Assembly: GCA_017656235.1 (NCBI GenBank)
Contig: JACDOF010000013.1
Coordinates: 25,873-89,872 of the forward strand
Direction: 5' to 3'
DNA length: 64,000 nucleotides
Source: Brevibacillus sp.
GTDB lineage: Bacteria; Bacillota; Bacilli; Brevibacillales; Brevibacillaceae
Below, in pieces: positions 52,888 to 61,599 of the stretch (positions within the stretch are counted from its first letter, which is position 1; the number at the start of each line of letters is the position of its first letter). Under the pieces are notes generated by a model that worked only from the letters and a program-made list of their open reading frames with translations, was not told the DNA's origin and ran no database searches. Made by a program: the position numbers and the translations under genes.

Positions 52888-55206
52888 ATGAAGCAGGATC
52901 AGTCCGTAAATGCTGCCAAGCGCATGACTGCCGATCCAGTTACCTGTGGCCATCGTTTTTCTTATAAGGAAATATCGCAGACCGGGGTCAAGTTTGATGA
53001 ATTCCTCTGGCAGCAACAGGGGATCTTGATCTTTCACAAGGAAGGAGACCGATTCATTCACTCCTTTTGCGATGGTGCCCTGCTTTGCCGTATGGGGCTC
53101 AAGCCGGAACGTGTAATCGGACGGGATGTTCGGGAATTCCTGCCTGATGCAATGGCGAAAGAGACAATCAGGTACTACGAGCGGGCTTGGCAGGGCGAGG
53201 ACGTGATCCTTGAGGGATTGTCTCCCGACGGCATCCAGTTTCGTGCAACGTTGAAGCCGATTAAACGAAATGGACAAGTATACGAGGTGGTTGCTCTCTG
53301 GGGCGAGGTCAACCGGTGTCAGTGGGCGGACTGGGAGCAAGAAGATGAACAGCTTCCTGAGCAGTCGCCGCCTGATGAAGACGTGGATTTTGTGCTGGTT
53401 TGCTCGTTTGATGTGCTGGGTAACCTTACCTATGCGAACAACGCCTTTTACCGCTTGATTGGTTATGGTCCGGAAGAGGTTGAAAGGAGATTGCTTGCCT
53501 CTCTCATCGATGACGAAGATCGCAAAAAAGCTTCCCGCACGTTCCGCCGGGCCAGGAAAGGGATCAGGCAAAGCGGTGTGTTTGCCATCAGGGATCGCTG
53601 CGGTCGCCGGATCGAACTGCATGTGACACAACTCCCGATAAAAGTCGACGATTTGATCATTGGCGTTTGTGTCATCGCCATAGACATGAGAATGCAGAAG
53701 TGCAGGGAAGAAGAACTGTGGTTGGCCAAAGAGCAGCTGGAGTCGCTTTTGGAGCATGCTTCCGATCCGATTGCGATTCTGGATCCTAACTGCCGAGTGA
53801 TCCGCATGAACAAAGCGGCTCAGACAATCCTGGGAATATCCAATAGCAAGGCTGTGGGGATGTACATAGGGGACGGATGGGGAGATTCATGCGATGAGTT
53901 GGTCCGCCTGATTCAAGAAGTGAAAGATGGCCGTAGGATAGTCGACTACGAGACGATCAAACAGAGGCCGGACGGAAGCAAGGCGAATATTAGCCTGACG
54001 CTTGCCCCGGTCTGCAACATCGACGGTGACGTGGTGGCCATCACCTGTATTGCCCGCGATCTGACCGAGAACAAGCGAGCGAAAGAGAGTCTGCGGGAAA
54101 GTGAAGCGCAGCTGCGCACCTTGATCAATGCGATGCCTGATTTCATCTGTCTCAAGGACGGCGAGGGCAGATGGCTGGAAGCAAACGACTACGCTTTACG
54201 CCTGTTTCAACTGGAAGGAGTGGATTACAGGGGCAAAAACGGCTTGGAATTGTCTGAATATAGCGAAATGTTAAAAGGGATTCTGGAAGCCAGCCAGTCT
54301 TCTGACGAAAAGGCATGGGCGAGGGGAGAATCGGTTCGGGAGGAACAAACGGTTTGGCGCACGGATGGTTCACCGCTTACCTTTGATGTGTGCAAAGTGC
54401 CAATCTACGATTCTTCTGGCAAGCGGCAGGCACTTGTTGTGATTGGCCGCAATATCACGGAGCGTAAGCAGACGGAAGAACTGCTGCTCCAATCGGACAA
54501 GCTGTCTGCTGTTGGGGAATTGGCGGCCGGGGTAGCCCATGAAATCCGCAATCCGTTAACTGCGCTGAAAGGATTTATCCAGCTTCTGAGATCGGACGAC
54601 GATTCCAAACGGCACTACTTTGACATTATGGGGTCTGAATTGGATCGTATCAACTTCATTGTTGGCGAACTGCTCCTATTGGCCAAGCCGCAGGCAGCCA
54701 CCTTTCAGCAGAAAAATGTGATTGGCTTGTTGAAAAACGTCATCTCTCTATTGGAGACGCAGGCAATTATGAAGAACATCGAGATACGGACTTCCTGCGC
54801 GATGGAGTCCTTGTTTATCATGTGTGAAGAAAACCAGCTGAAACAGGTCTTTATCAACATCTTGAAAAACGCGATCGAAGCAATGCCGCCATGCGGCGGG
54901 GAGATCATGATTCGCGTACAGCTTCAGGAGCCGGACAAGGTGTTGATCAGTTTTGTTGACCAGGGAGGCGGTATCCCCGAGGAGCGGCTGTCCAGACTGG
55001 GCAATCCCTTTTACACAACCAAGGAGAATGGAACCGGTTTGGGATTGATGGTCAGCTACAAAATCATCCATGACCATCAAGGAAGCATCACATTCTCCAG
55101 CAAGGTTGGGGAGGGTACGAAAGTAGACGTTCTCCTTCCCATTACCCTGAAAGGGAAAGAGGCGGATTCCTGTTCGGACCACATCTCCGGAATTTCTAAT
55201 AATTGA
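52888..55206 (+). CDS. Soluble multi-PAS sporulation-type histidine kinase
   Basis: ATG 52888 follows GGGGAGGGA; an ATG 15 bases earlier overlaps that site. The 772-residue protein has no membrane segment. It contains three or four PAS domains: a diverged one at residues 25-120, then LVCSFDVLGNLTYANNAFYR, LEHASDPIAILDPNCRVIRM and NAMPDFICLKDGEGRWLEAN. The HisKA domain has the phospho-acceptor in GVAHEIRNPLTALKGFIQLL near residue 551, and the HATPase domain has NQLKQVFINILKNAIEAMP, DQGGGIPEERL and GTGLGLMVSYKII. This is the layout of B. subtilis KinA and KinE. There is no response regulator next to it, which fits input to the Spo0F phosphorelay. Confidence 0.92.
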   Translation: MKQDQSVNAAKRMTADPVTCGHRFSYKEISQTGVKFDEFLWQQQGILIFHKEGDRFIHSFCDGALLCRMGLKPERVIGRDVREFLPDAMAKETIRYYERAWQGEDVILEGLSPDGIQFRATLKPIKRNGQVYEVVALWGEVNRCQWADWEQEDEQLPEQSPPDEDVDFVLVCSFDVLGNLTYANNAFYRLIGYGPEEVERRLLASLIDDEDRKKASRTFRRARKGIRQSGVFAIRDRCGRRIELHVTQLPIKVDDLIIGVCVIAIDMRMQKCREEELWLAKEQLESLLEHASDPIAILDPNCRVIRMNKAAQTILGISNSKAVGMYIGDGWGDSCDELVRLIQEVKDGRRIVDYETIKQRPDGSKANISLTLAPVCNIDGDVVAITCIARDLTENKRAKESLRESEAQLRTLINAMPDFICLKDGEGRWLEANDYALRLFQLEGVDYRGKNGLELSEYSEMLKGILEASQSSDEKAWARGESVREEQTVWRTDGSPLTFDVCKVPIYDSSGKRQALVVIGRNITERKQTEELLLQSDKLSAVGELAAGVAHEIRNPLTALKGFIQLLRSDDDSKRHYFDIMGSELDRINFIVGELLLLAKPQAATFQQKNVIGLLKNVISLLETQAIMKNIEIRTSCAMESLFIMCEENQLKQVFINILKNAIEAMPPCGGEIMIRVQLQEPDKVLISFVDQGGGIPEERLSRLGNPFYTTKENGTGLGLMVSYKIIHDHQGSITFSSKVGEGTKVDVLLPITLKGKEADSCSDHISGISNN

Positions 55207-55271
55207 CTTGATAAACGCAGATTCCTCTGGAAAAGCTAACCTCGAATCACCATTGTGTGAGGAGGGGACAT

Positions 55272-55424
55272 ATGAAAAAGTTCGTACCAGAAATTCCGCA
55301 GGTAGACATTCCTGATGAGATTACCCACGTAAACCATCCGGAAGTGGAGGAGATGACACCGCATCCACAGACACCCGATCCGCAGGTTGGACAATCCGGC
55401 GGAAACAGGACAGAAAAAGCATAG
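55272..55424 (+). CDS. Small acidic, proline-rich protein of 50 residues
   Basis: ATG 55272 stands seven bases after GAGGAGGGG. The product begins MKKFVPEIPQVDIPDEITHV and continues with NHPEVEEMTPHPQTPDPQVG; it is rich in Pro, Glu and Asp and has no hydrophobic segment. A good terminator follows 22 bases after the stop, so this is probably a real short gene. I do not recognise a family. It could be a small spore or regulatory protein cotranscribed with the kinase 65 bases upstream, but that is a guess. Confidence 0.6.
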   Translation: MKKFVPEIPQVDIPDEITHVNHPEVEEMTPHPQTPDPQVGQSGGNRTEKA

Positions 55425-55446
55425 GCACCAATTTCGCCCCTGCCCA

Positions 55447-55478
55447 GGTTGTCGAGTATGTCTCGGCAGCCTTTTTTT
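55447..55478 (+). terminator. Terminator after the small protein gene
   Basis: GGTTGTCGAG pairs with CTCGGCAGCC (two G-T pairs) around a 5-nt loop and is followed by seven Ts. Confidence 0.8.
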
Positions 55479-55512
55479 CTTCGCTGGACAGCCCGCGCCC
55501 CCGCGGATCGTT

Positions 55513-55588
55513 TCGAAGCGGGCGGGCGCAAAAAGCAGCGCTGCTGCGCCGTTTTGTCAGGGTTGCGCCCGTATGCCCCCGCTTCGGG
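55513..55588. repeat. GC-rich palindromic module joined to repeat copy B
   Basis: TCGAAGCGGGCGGGCGCAA near the left end can pair with TTGCGCCC and CCCGCTTCGGG at the right end, with GCAGCGCTGCTGC in the loop. The same module stands at 57561-57635, at a similar distance from its MITE-like core. Confidence 0.7.
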
Positions 55589-55750
55589 CTTGCTCCGCTA
55601 GGATGGTTGGCCAAGTCGTTCATTTGGATAATGGCCGCTCTTCTGTCTGAACTCGCTGGTATTCAATCTGAAGTGTTGTCGGAGGCATCTTATGGCGAAC
55701 AGAGCATCAAACGGTACTGGTTGAGCTGCAAAGCTTTCTGACGCTTGGGG

Positions 55751-55956
55751 CGAGTGCGGGCGGTTTTTCGCCAGCGAACGGTTTGGCCGACCTGCCAGCG
55801 AAACGGCGTATCCGCAGGGAATCGCAGCGGCAACAGCTTCACGTCGACAGCGGGACATCGTTTTGACGCTGCCCCTGCGGATCGCCGTGAAGCGGTCCAG
55901 TATAGCTTCATCGCTGGTTGGCCACTGGAAAGTGAGCGCGAAAAACGCCCCACTCG
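55751..55956. mobile_element. MITE-like palindromic repeat, copy B
   Basis: This 206-bp copy is inverted relative to copy A: it begins CGAGTGCGGGCGGTTTTT and ends CGCCCCACTCG. It keeps the terminal inverted repeats and the inner ATCCGCAGGG / CCCTGCGGAT pair. It differs from copies A and C by small indels (for example CGATTCCC instead of CGATTTCCC), which break any shared reading frame. With the module at 55513 it forms a composite of about 440 bp. Between 55957 and 56210 I see no further gene; a stem GTTCCCC / GGGAAC lies near 55990-56025. Confidence 0.82.
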
Positions 55957-56210
55957 TGTTCATGACACTTTGTCTCTCTGGGGGAACTAAAAGGTTCCCC
56001 TTCATGGAGAGGAAGAGAGGGAACTTCGAAAGCCGGTTGGAGCCATAGAAAAAGAATGGACAATTGGTCCGATTTCTGCAACAGTTAAATCAAGGAGGAT
56101 GAAACCGGAAAACATTTGCTGGACGCCATCTCCCGCCTGTTGTGACGGCGGAGGTTGTTCATCCGCATGACAGGCGATGAGCAGTATGTAGGTCAAAGAG
56201 GGTGGAAAAC

Positions 56211-57452
56211 ATGGCTGCTCAACAAGGATATTTTAATCAGTACCAACATGCCGATATTGATGAGTTGGCCGACGCGATTGGCGAGCTGTTGAATAATCCC
56301 ATTACGATTGAAGACGTCGATCACAAGCTGATCGCTTACAGCTCACACGGAGAGAGTACCGATCAGGCCCGCTGGTCGACGATTATGGGGCGGCGTGTGC
56401 CGGAGAGGGTGCTGACCCGGTTGTGGAAGGACGGCGTTTTTCAGCAGCTGTGGACGCAGGATGATCCCGTGCATGTGCCGGCCAAAGATGAAGTAGGGCT
56501 GGGAAACCGCGTTGCCATTGCAATCCGCAAAGGTAACGACGTCCTGGGCTACATTTGGGCACAAGAGGTGAATCGTCCCTTTACCCCGGAAGACGACGAA
56601 ATCCTGAGGCAGGCCGCCCGTGTCGCTGTGCCACGCCTCCTGGAGCGCCAGGGAAAGAGACGGGCGGAGGAGCAGCGGCGCAAGGAATTCTTTTGGGAAC
56701 TGCTCCTCGGCAACGATACCAGTGAAGCTGTGCTGAAGAGGAAACAGAAAAGCTTGCAGCTTGATCTGCCCAGTCCGTTCGTCATTTGCATCATTGAATC
56801 CCCGGAGCCGCGCCTGGAACAGTTTCTCTACCCGCTTTTGCAGCGTGACAAGATGCTGTGGGTGACGGATGGGACGCAAGTAATCATCCTCGTTGGGGTT
56901 CCACCGGCAGCAGCGTCAGAAGGGGTGACTCTGCGTCAGTACGTTGAGCACTTCCTGGGCGAGACGGCGGGCAAGCTCAAAGAACGATTCCGCGAAGAGC
57001 AGACCATCGGCGTATACGGACGGGCGTATCACTCGCTTCCGGATGTCGCCAGGAGTTATCGGGAAGCGCTGCAGGTGCTGCAGGTAAAGCACAGCTTCCC
57101 TGCGGAAACAGGAAATGTACGCGGTTATTCCGAGTTGGGCATATATCGCTTCCTGCCGCAATTAAAACGGTGGGCGGACGCCGAAGGGTACGAAAACGAA
57201 CGGCTGCTTTTGCTGAAGCAGTATGATGAGGAAAATCAGACCAATCTGCTGCAGACGTTGGAGACGTTTCTGGATACGGTGGGCAGGGTAAACCTGACCG
57301 CCCAAAAACTTCACATCCATATCAATACGCTCAGCTATCGGCTGCGCCGAATCGAAGAGATTATCGAGGTGGACCTGGACGACGCCAACATGCGAACCAG
57401 TCTCTACCTTGACCTGAAGATGGCCAAAATCGGAAGAGAGCTTGGCAGTTAG
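56211..57452 (+). CDS. adeR: PucR/CdaR-type activator, probable AdeR of ald
   Basis: ATG 56211 follows GAGGGTGG; a GTG at 56202 overlaps that site. The 413-residue protein has an N-terminal sensor part (IGELLNNPITIEDVDHKLIA, GNRVAIAIRKGNDVLGYIWA, like a GAF domain), a central GGDEF-like CdaR region (IGVYGRAYHSLPDVARSYRE) and a C-terminal PucR helix-turn-helix (LLQTLETFLDTVGRVNLTAQ, then HIHINTLSYRLRRIEEI). B. subtilis AdeR has this layout and activates ald. Here ald is the next gene, about 700 bases downstream, with a repeat element inserted between them. The family call is firm; the AdeR name rests on the neighbour. Confidence 0.87.
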   Translation: MAAQQGYFNQYQHADIDELADAIGELLNNPITIEDVDHKLIAYSSHGESTDQARWSTIMGRRVPERVLTRLWKDGVFQQLWTQDDPVHVPAKDEVGLGNRVAIAIRKGNDVLGYIWAQEVNRPFTPEDDEILRQAARVAVPRLLERQGKRRAEEQRRKEFFWELLLGNDTSEAVLKRKQKSLQLDLPSPFVICIIESPEPRLEQFLYPLLQRDKMLWVTDGTQVIILVGVPPAAASEGVTLRQYVEHFLGETAGKLKERFREEQTIGVYGRAYHSLPDVARSYREALQVLQVKHSFPAETGNVRGYSELGIYRFLPQLKRWADAEGYENERLLLLKQYDEENQTNLLQTLETFLDTVGRVNLTAQKLHIHINTLSYRLRRIEEIIEVDLDDANMRTSLYLDLKMAKIGRELGS

Positions 57453-57472
57453 CCGAATTCTGCGTGTGTGGA

Positions 57473-57489
57473 CAAAGGTGTCTGGATAG
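57473..57489 (-). repeat. Short flank motif of the composite repeat, copy C
   Basis: On the minus strand the sequence is CTATCCAGACACCTTTG. It lies about 70 bases outside the GC-rich module and matches the motif before copy D over the whole 17 bases. Confidence 0.55.
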
Positions 57490-57560
57490 GGGGGCGGCTG
57501 CCATTTTCCTCTTCACTCCGCTGCCAACCGCCCATGAAGCCGGACTGTCCGCTTCGCCCT

Positions 57561-57635
57561 CCCGAAGCGGGCGGGCGCAAAAGCAGCGCTGCTGCGCCGT
57601 TTGTTCAAGTTGCGCCCGTTTACTCCCGCTTCGGG
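57561..57635. repeat. GC-rich palindromic module joined to repeat copy C
   Basis: CCCGAAGCGGG and CCCGCTTCGGG are perfect inverted repeats at the two ends, with GGCGCAA / TTGCGCC just inside and GCAGCGCTGCTGC in the loop. It is homologous to 55513-55588. Confidence 0.75.
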
Positions 57636-57764
57636 ATGGCTCCGCTTGGATGGTTGGCAAAGTCGTTCATTCGGAAAATGGCCGCTCTCCTGTCAGAACT
57701 CGCTGTCTTGGGACGAACAGGGCATCATACGGTGCTGGTCGGATCTCAAAACTCTCGCTTGGAA

Positions 57765-57970
57765 CGAGTGCGGGCGGTTTTTCGCCAGCGAGGGGTTTGG
57801 CCAACCTGCCAGCGAAACGACGCATCCGCAGGGAAATCGCAGCGGCAGCAGCATCGCGTCGTCAGCGAGACCTCGTTTTGACGCTGCCCCTGCGGATCGT
57901 CGTGAAGCGGTCGTGGACTGCTTCTTGGCTGGGTGGCCACCGGAAGCGAGCGCGAAAAACGCCCCACTCG
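57765..57970. mobile_element. MITE-like palindromic repeat, copy C
   Basis: This 206-bp copy has the same orientation as copy B, begins CGAGTGCGGGCGGTTTTT and ends CGCCCCACTCG. The linker of about 130 bases between the GC-rich module and the core also matches copy B in blocks (for example ATGGCCGCTCT and GAACTCGCTG). The composite lies between adeR and ald. Confidence 0.82.
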
Positions 57971-58030
57971 TGTTTCCGACATGTTGCCTGCAATCTGAGA
58001 GCCTGGCAATTAGCCGGGTTCTTTGTTTTG

Positions 58031-58048
58031 TTTGTGAAAATTCACAAA
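58031..58048. promoter_or_regulatory. Candidate activator site upstream of ald
   Basis: TTTGTGAA-AA-TTCACAAA is a perfect inverted repeat with 8-base arms. Its centre is about 60 bases before the ald -10 box, a usual place for an activator. AdeR is the natural candidate to bind it. Confidence 0.55.
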
Positions 58049-58078
58049 TGAAGCCTGATTAACTCAAAAGAATCGCCA

Positions 58079-58107
58079 ATGGGAATCGGGTGAAAACGCT
58101 GTACAAT
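58079..58107 (+). promoter_or_regulatory. ald promoter with weak -35
   Basis: TACAAT at 58102-58107 is a good -10 box, but the bases 17 upstream, ATGGGA, match the -35 consensus poorly, as expected when an activator is required. Confidence 0.5.
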
Positions 58108-58153
58108 GAAGGTAAGAGACGAAATGGGTATGGAAAAAGGAGGGCGCTTCCCG

Positions 58154-59278
58154 ATGATCGTAGGGATTCCCAAAGAGATGAAAAATAACGAAAACCGCGT
58201 GGCCATTACACCGGCTGGCGTGACCGCATTGGTGCAGAACGGCCATGATGTGCGGATTGAAACGAACGCCGGATTGGGCAGCGGGTTTACCGATGATGAT
58301 TATAAGGCGGTAGGTGCCACCATTGTACCGACGGCTGCTGATGCTTGGAATGTGGACATGGTCATGAAGGTAAAGGAACCGCTTCCGTCCGAGTATGGCT
58401 ACTTCCGCGAAGGGCTGATCCTGTTTACGTATCTGCATCTCGCGCCGGAACCGGAATTGACCCGTGCCTTGATGGAGAAGAAGGTGGTCGCCATCGCTTA
58501 CGAAACCATTCAATTGGACAGCGGTGCACTGCCGCTGCTTACGCCGATGAGTGAAGTGGCGGGTCGGATGGCTGTACAGATTGGTGCCCAGTTCCTGGAG
58601 AAACAATACGGCGGAAAAGGAGTGCTTTTGGGCGGCGTGCCGGGTGTGCAGAAAGGCGAAGTGGTCGTCGTTGGCGGCGGAATCGTCGGCACCAATGCGG
58701 CCAAGATGGCAGTCGGTCTGGGCGCCAATGTAACCATTCTCGACATCAGTGCGGAGCGGCTGCGTCAATTGGATGACTTGTTCCAGGGACGTGTGCAGAC
58801 CTTGATGTCGAACAGCTACAACATCGCCAATGCCGTTAAGAAAGCTGATCTTCTTGTGGGGGCGGTGCTGATTCCTGGAGCTCGGGCTCCCCGTCTGGTG
58901 ACGGAGGAGATGGTGAAATCAATGGCACCCGGTTCCGTGATTGTCGACGTGGCCATTGACCAGGGCGGTTCCATCGAGACAATCGATCGCATTACGACCC
59001 ACGACAATCCGGTTTACGTCAAGCATGGCGTCATTCACTACGCGGTGGCCAACATGCCAGGCGCTGTCGCCCGCACGTCCACTCTGGCCCTGACCAACGT
59101 AACCATGCCGTATGCACTGCAGCTCGCCAACAAAGGATACGAGGCGGCGATTCGGGACAATCGCGCCCTGGCCAAAGGGGTTAACGTCATTGACGGCAAG
59201 GTAAGCTACAAAGCCGTTGCCGATGCTCACGGCGTACCCTACCATCCGATTGAGGAGATTTTGTTGGTGAAACAGTAA
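58154..59278 (+). CDS. ald: Alanine dehydrogenase
   Basis: ATG 58154 follows AAAGGAGGG at about ten bases and gives 374 residues beginning [20 protein letters not shown]; the frame is open to 58106 but not conserved. The enzyme interconverts L-alanine and pyruvate plus ammonia with NAD. The NAD-binding Rossmann loop is [20 protein letters not shown], the catalytic region has [15 protein letters not shown] (Lys and Glu), LFTYLHLAP (His) and [14 protein letters not shown] (Asp). It allows growth on alanine and supports sporulation in Bacillus. Control by the upstream AdeR-like protein is likely. A strong terminator follows. Confidence 0.96.
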   Translation: MIVGIPKEMKNNENRVAITPAGVTALVQNGHDVRIETNAGLGSGFTDDDYKAVGATIVPTAADAWNVDMVMKVKEPLPSEYGYFREGLILFTYLHLAPEPELTRALMEKKVVAIAYETIQLDSGALPLLTPMSEVAGRMAVQIGAQFLEKQYGGKGVLLGGVPGVQKGEVVVVGGGIVGTNAAKMAVGLGANVTILDISAERLRQLDDLFQGRVQTLMSNSYNIANAVKKADLLVGAVLIPGARAPRLVTEEMVKSMAPGSVIVDVAIDQGGSIETIDRITTHDNPVYVKHGVIHYAVANMPGAVARTSTLALTNVTMPYALQLANKGYEAAIRDNRALAKGVNVIDGKVSYKAVADAHGVPYHPIEEILLVKQ

Positions 59279-59308
59279 CCAGCAGCTGAAAATAGCGAAG
59301 CAGACAAC

Positions 59309-59350
59309 AACCTGCCCCCAAACCTGTCCCGAAAGCGGGGCAGGTTTTTT
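59309..59350 (+). terminator. Terminator after ald
   Basis: AACCTGCCCC pairs with GGGGCAGGTT around an 18-nt loop and is followed by further Ts, 30 bases after the ald stop. Confidence 0.85.
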
Positions 59351-59454
59351 GCGTCCAGGTACAGCTTTTCCTTGGGGCTCATGTCTGGTATGCTAGTGCA
59401 GAATGAGTTTGCCAAAGCCCCGGTGAGGTTGAGGTAAGGAGTGTCGGTTTCCAT

Positions 59455-60543
59455 ATGTTGTACCCGTTGTTGAAGAAATATTTGTTTGCTTTGGACCCGG
59501 AAGAAGCACACGATCGAATCATGGCTGCCCTGCGGCTGGCTGGCCGTACTCCGAATGCGAAGCACATGCTTTCCCTTCTCTTCAGGCTTCAGGACAGACG
59601 GTTGGAGAGCAAGTTGTGGGGCATTCGCTTTCCCAATCCAGTCGGTCTGGCCGCCGGATTTGACAAAAACGCGGAAGTATATCACACGTTGGCTGCACTG
59701 GGATTCGGTTTTATCGAGGTCGGGACGATCACGCCTGTCGCTCAGCCAGGCAGCGAACGCCCCCGGCTGTTTCGGTTGGTGGAGGACAAGGCCGTCATTA
59801 ACCGGATGGGGTTTAACAACCATGGAGCCTATGCGGCATCCCAAAACCTGATCGACTATGCCTATGCCGACGTGCCGATCGGTATCAACATCGGCAAAAA
59901 CAAACATACGCCAAACCAGGCCGCAGCCGACGACTACGCCAAGTGCCTGGATCTGCTTTATCCGTACGGCCATTATGTCGTGATCAACGTCAGTTCCCCC
60001 AATACGCCCAATCTGCGCGACCTGCAGGAAACGGAAAATCTCAGGCAGTTGCTGACAGCGGTCAAGCGGAAGACGGAAGAACTGGAACGAAGAGGAGCAC
60101 ACCCCAAGCCAATCTTGTTAAAAGTGGCACCGGACATGACAGATGAACAGATGCACGATGTGATTCGGGTCGCGCTGGAGACCGGCATGGCGGGGATTGT
60201 TGCCACCAACACGACGTTGTCAAGAGAGGGGCTTAAGGACACCCGGACAGCCCAGCAGGCGGGCGGTGTCAGCGGACGACCGCTGGCGGAACGGGCTACC
60301 GACTGGATTCGCGAGATTCGCCAGGAGTTGCGGGGGCAGATCCCGATTATCGGGGTTGGCGGCATCTTTGACGGAGACGACGCGTACGAGAAGATTCGGG
60401 CCGGTGCCAATCTGGTCCAGGTATACACCGGGATGATCTACGAAGGGCCGGGGATAGCCAAGGCGATTAACAAACGGCTGCTCGCGCTGCTGGAGCGTGA
60501 CGGTTTTTCCGCTGTTGACCAAGCGGTCGGAGTGGATGCATAG
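59455..60543 (+). CDS. pyrD: Dihydroorotate dehydrogenase, class 2 (quinone-linked)
   Basis: The 362-residue flavoenzyme starts at ATG 59455, with AAGGAG somewhat far upstream. The N-terminal amphipathic helix (MLYPLLKKYLFALDPEEAHD) is the membrane-binding part seen only in class 2 enzymes. FMN and substrate residues are in NPVGLAAGFDKNAEVYHTLA, NRMGFNNHGAYAA, VINVSSPNTPNLRDLQ (catalytic Ser, as in class 2) and LIGVGGIFDGDDAYEKI-like sequence IIGVGGIFDG. It passes electrons to quinone during pyrimidine synthesis. It lies outside a pyr operon, and many Bacillales use the class 1B PyrD-PyrK pair, so a second enzyme may exist elsewhere. Confidence 0.94.
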   Translation: MLYPLLKKYLFALDPEEAHDRIMAALRLAGRTPNAKHMLSLLFRLQDRRLESKLWGIRFPNPVGLAAGFDKNAEVYHTLAALGFGFIEVGTITPVAQPGSERPRLFRLVEDKAVINRMGFNNHGAYAASQNLIDYAYADVPIGINIGKNKHTPNQAAADDYAKCLDLLYPYGHYVVINVSSPNTPNLRDLQETENLRQLLTAVKRKTEELERRGAHPKPILLKVAPDMTDEQMHDVIRVALETGMAGIVATNTTLSREGLKDTRTAQQAGGVSGRPLAERATDWIREIRQELRGQIPIIGVGGIFDGDDAYEKIRAGANLVQVYTGMIYEGPGIAKAINKRLLALLERDGFSAVDQAVGVDA

Positions 60544-60635
60544 GCTGCAGTTGCACGCTTTTGGGAAGCGGTGATTTTGTGTACAATAATCGCATGAGCA
60601 AAGAGATTACGGGAGAAAGGTGAGGAGGAAGCGGG

Positions 60636-61562
60636 ATGAGGGTACTTGTGTTGGGTGCTGGTGGGGTTGGCGGCTATTTTGGCGGGCGATTGGCCGAAAA
60701 AGGGGCGGATGTCACTTTTCTGGTACGGGAAAAGCGGCGCCGTCAGTTGGCTGAACGCGGGCTTGCGATCTACAGCGTACACGGTGACGTCAAGCTTGAG
60801 CCGAAAGTAATCACCGCCGGCGAAGCAGCCGAACCGTTTGATCTGGTCATCTTGACGATGAAGGCGTATCATTTCGCGGAGGGTGTGGAGAGCGTGGCAC
60901 CCTACGTTGGCGAGCAGACGATCGTGCTGCCGCTGTTAAACGGCTTTGCCCATATGGAGCAGCTGCAGCAGCGCTTTGGCGCCGAGCGCGTACTGGGCGG
61001 CATGTGCTTTATCGAGACGACGCTGGATGAACACGGTGACGTAAGGCAGACCAGTCAGACGCACGAAGTCAAATACGGCGAGTGGGACGGCAGCCGCAGC
61101 AGTCGCGTTGAGAAGCTGGCCCGGTTGTTTGAGGGCGCCAACGCCACCTTTACGCTTAGTGACAACATCGTGGGCGAGATGTGGAACAAGTATTTGTTTA
61201 TCGTCACCTTGTCGGGAATGACCACGCTGATGAATGCACCGGTCGGCCCGATCCGCGAAGCAAAGTACGGTTTGGAACTGACGCGACAGTTGTTTTCGGA
61301 AGCAGCCGCCGTAATGCGGGCAGCGGGGGCCCCCCTGGCTGAAGATGTTGTCGAGCGGCAGATGAAGCTGTTTGAAGCACAGGGATACAAAATGAAGTCG
61401 TCGATGCTGCGCGATATGGAAAAGGGACTGCCGGTAGAGGTGGAGCACCTGCAGGGCTATCTGCTTCGTCTGGCGGAAGAAAAGCAGATGGAAGTACCGC
61501 TGCTGCGCGTGGTTTACAACAACCTGAAAGTATACGAGTTAAAGCGGGCGATGCAAGAGTAG
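60636..61562 (+). CDS. panE: 2-dehydropantoate 2-reductase (ketopantoate reductase)
   Basis: The 308-residue protein starts at ATG 60636 after GAGGAGGAAG. The NADPH-binding loop is [20 protein letters not shown], followed by [18 protein letters not shown] with a phosphate-binding Arg. Further conserved parts are [15 protein letters not shown] (catalytic Lys), [23 protein letters not shown] (Asn and Lys) and [20 protein letters not shown] (Ser and Glu). It makes pantoate for CoA synthesis, though PanE paralogues with other keto acids are common. A TACAAT -10 box lies near 60581. Confidence 0.9.
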   Translation: MRVLVLGAGGVGGYFGGRLAEKGADVTFLVREKRRRQLAERGLAIYSVHGDVKLEPKVITAGEAAEPFDLVILTMKAYHFAEGVESVAPYVGEQTIVLPLLNGFAHMEQLQQRFGAERVLGGMCFIETTLDEHGDVRQTSQTHEVKYGEWDGSRSSRVEKLARLFEGANATFTLSDNIVGEMWNKYLFIVTLSGMTTLMNAPVGPIREAKYGLELTRQLFSEAAAVMRAAGAPLAEDVVERQMKLFEAQGYKMKSSMLRDMEKGLPVEVEHLQGYLLRLAEEKQMEVPLLRVVYNNLKVYELKRAMQE

Positions 61563-61599
61563 GTCATGCCAGCAAACATTCGAAGGAGGAGGGCGGACG

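Noticed and set aside
55598..56005. Open frames of 80-150 codons within the repeat elements (also near 34459-34902 and 57464-58051)
   Set aside because: Copies of the element differ by single-base indels that change the frame, and each copy offers different peptides, so coding is not supported.
58085..58107. cre site at the ald promoter (GTGAAAACGCTGTACA)
   Set aside because: The right half is shifted by one base relative to the consensus, so the match fails.
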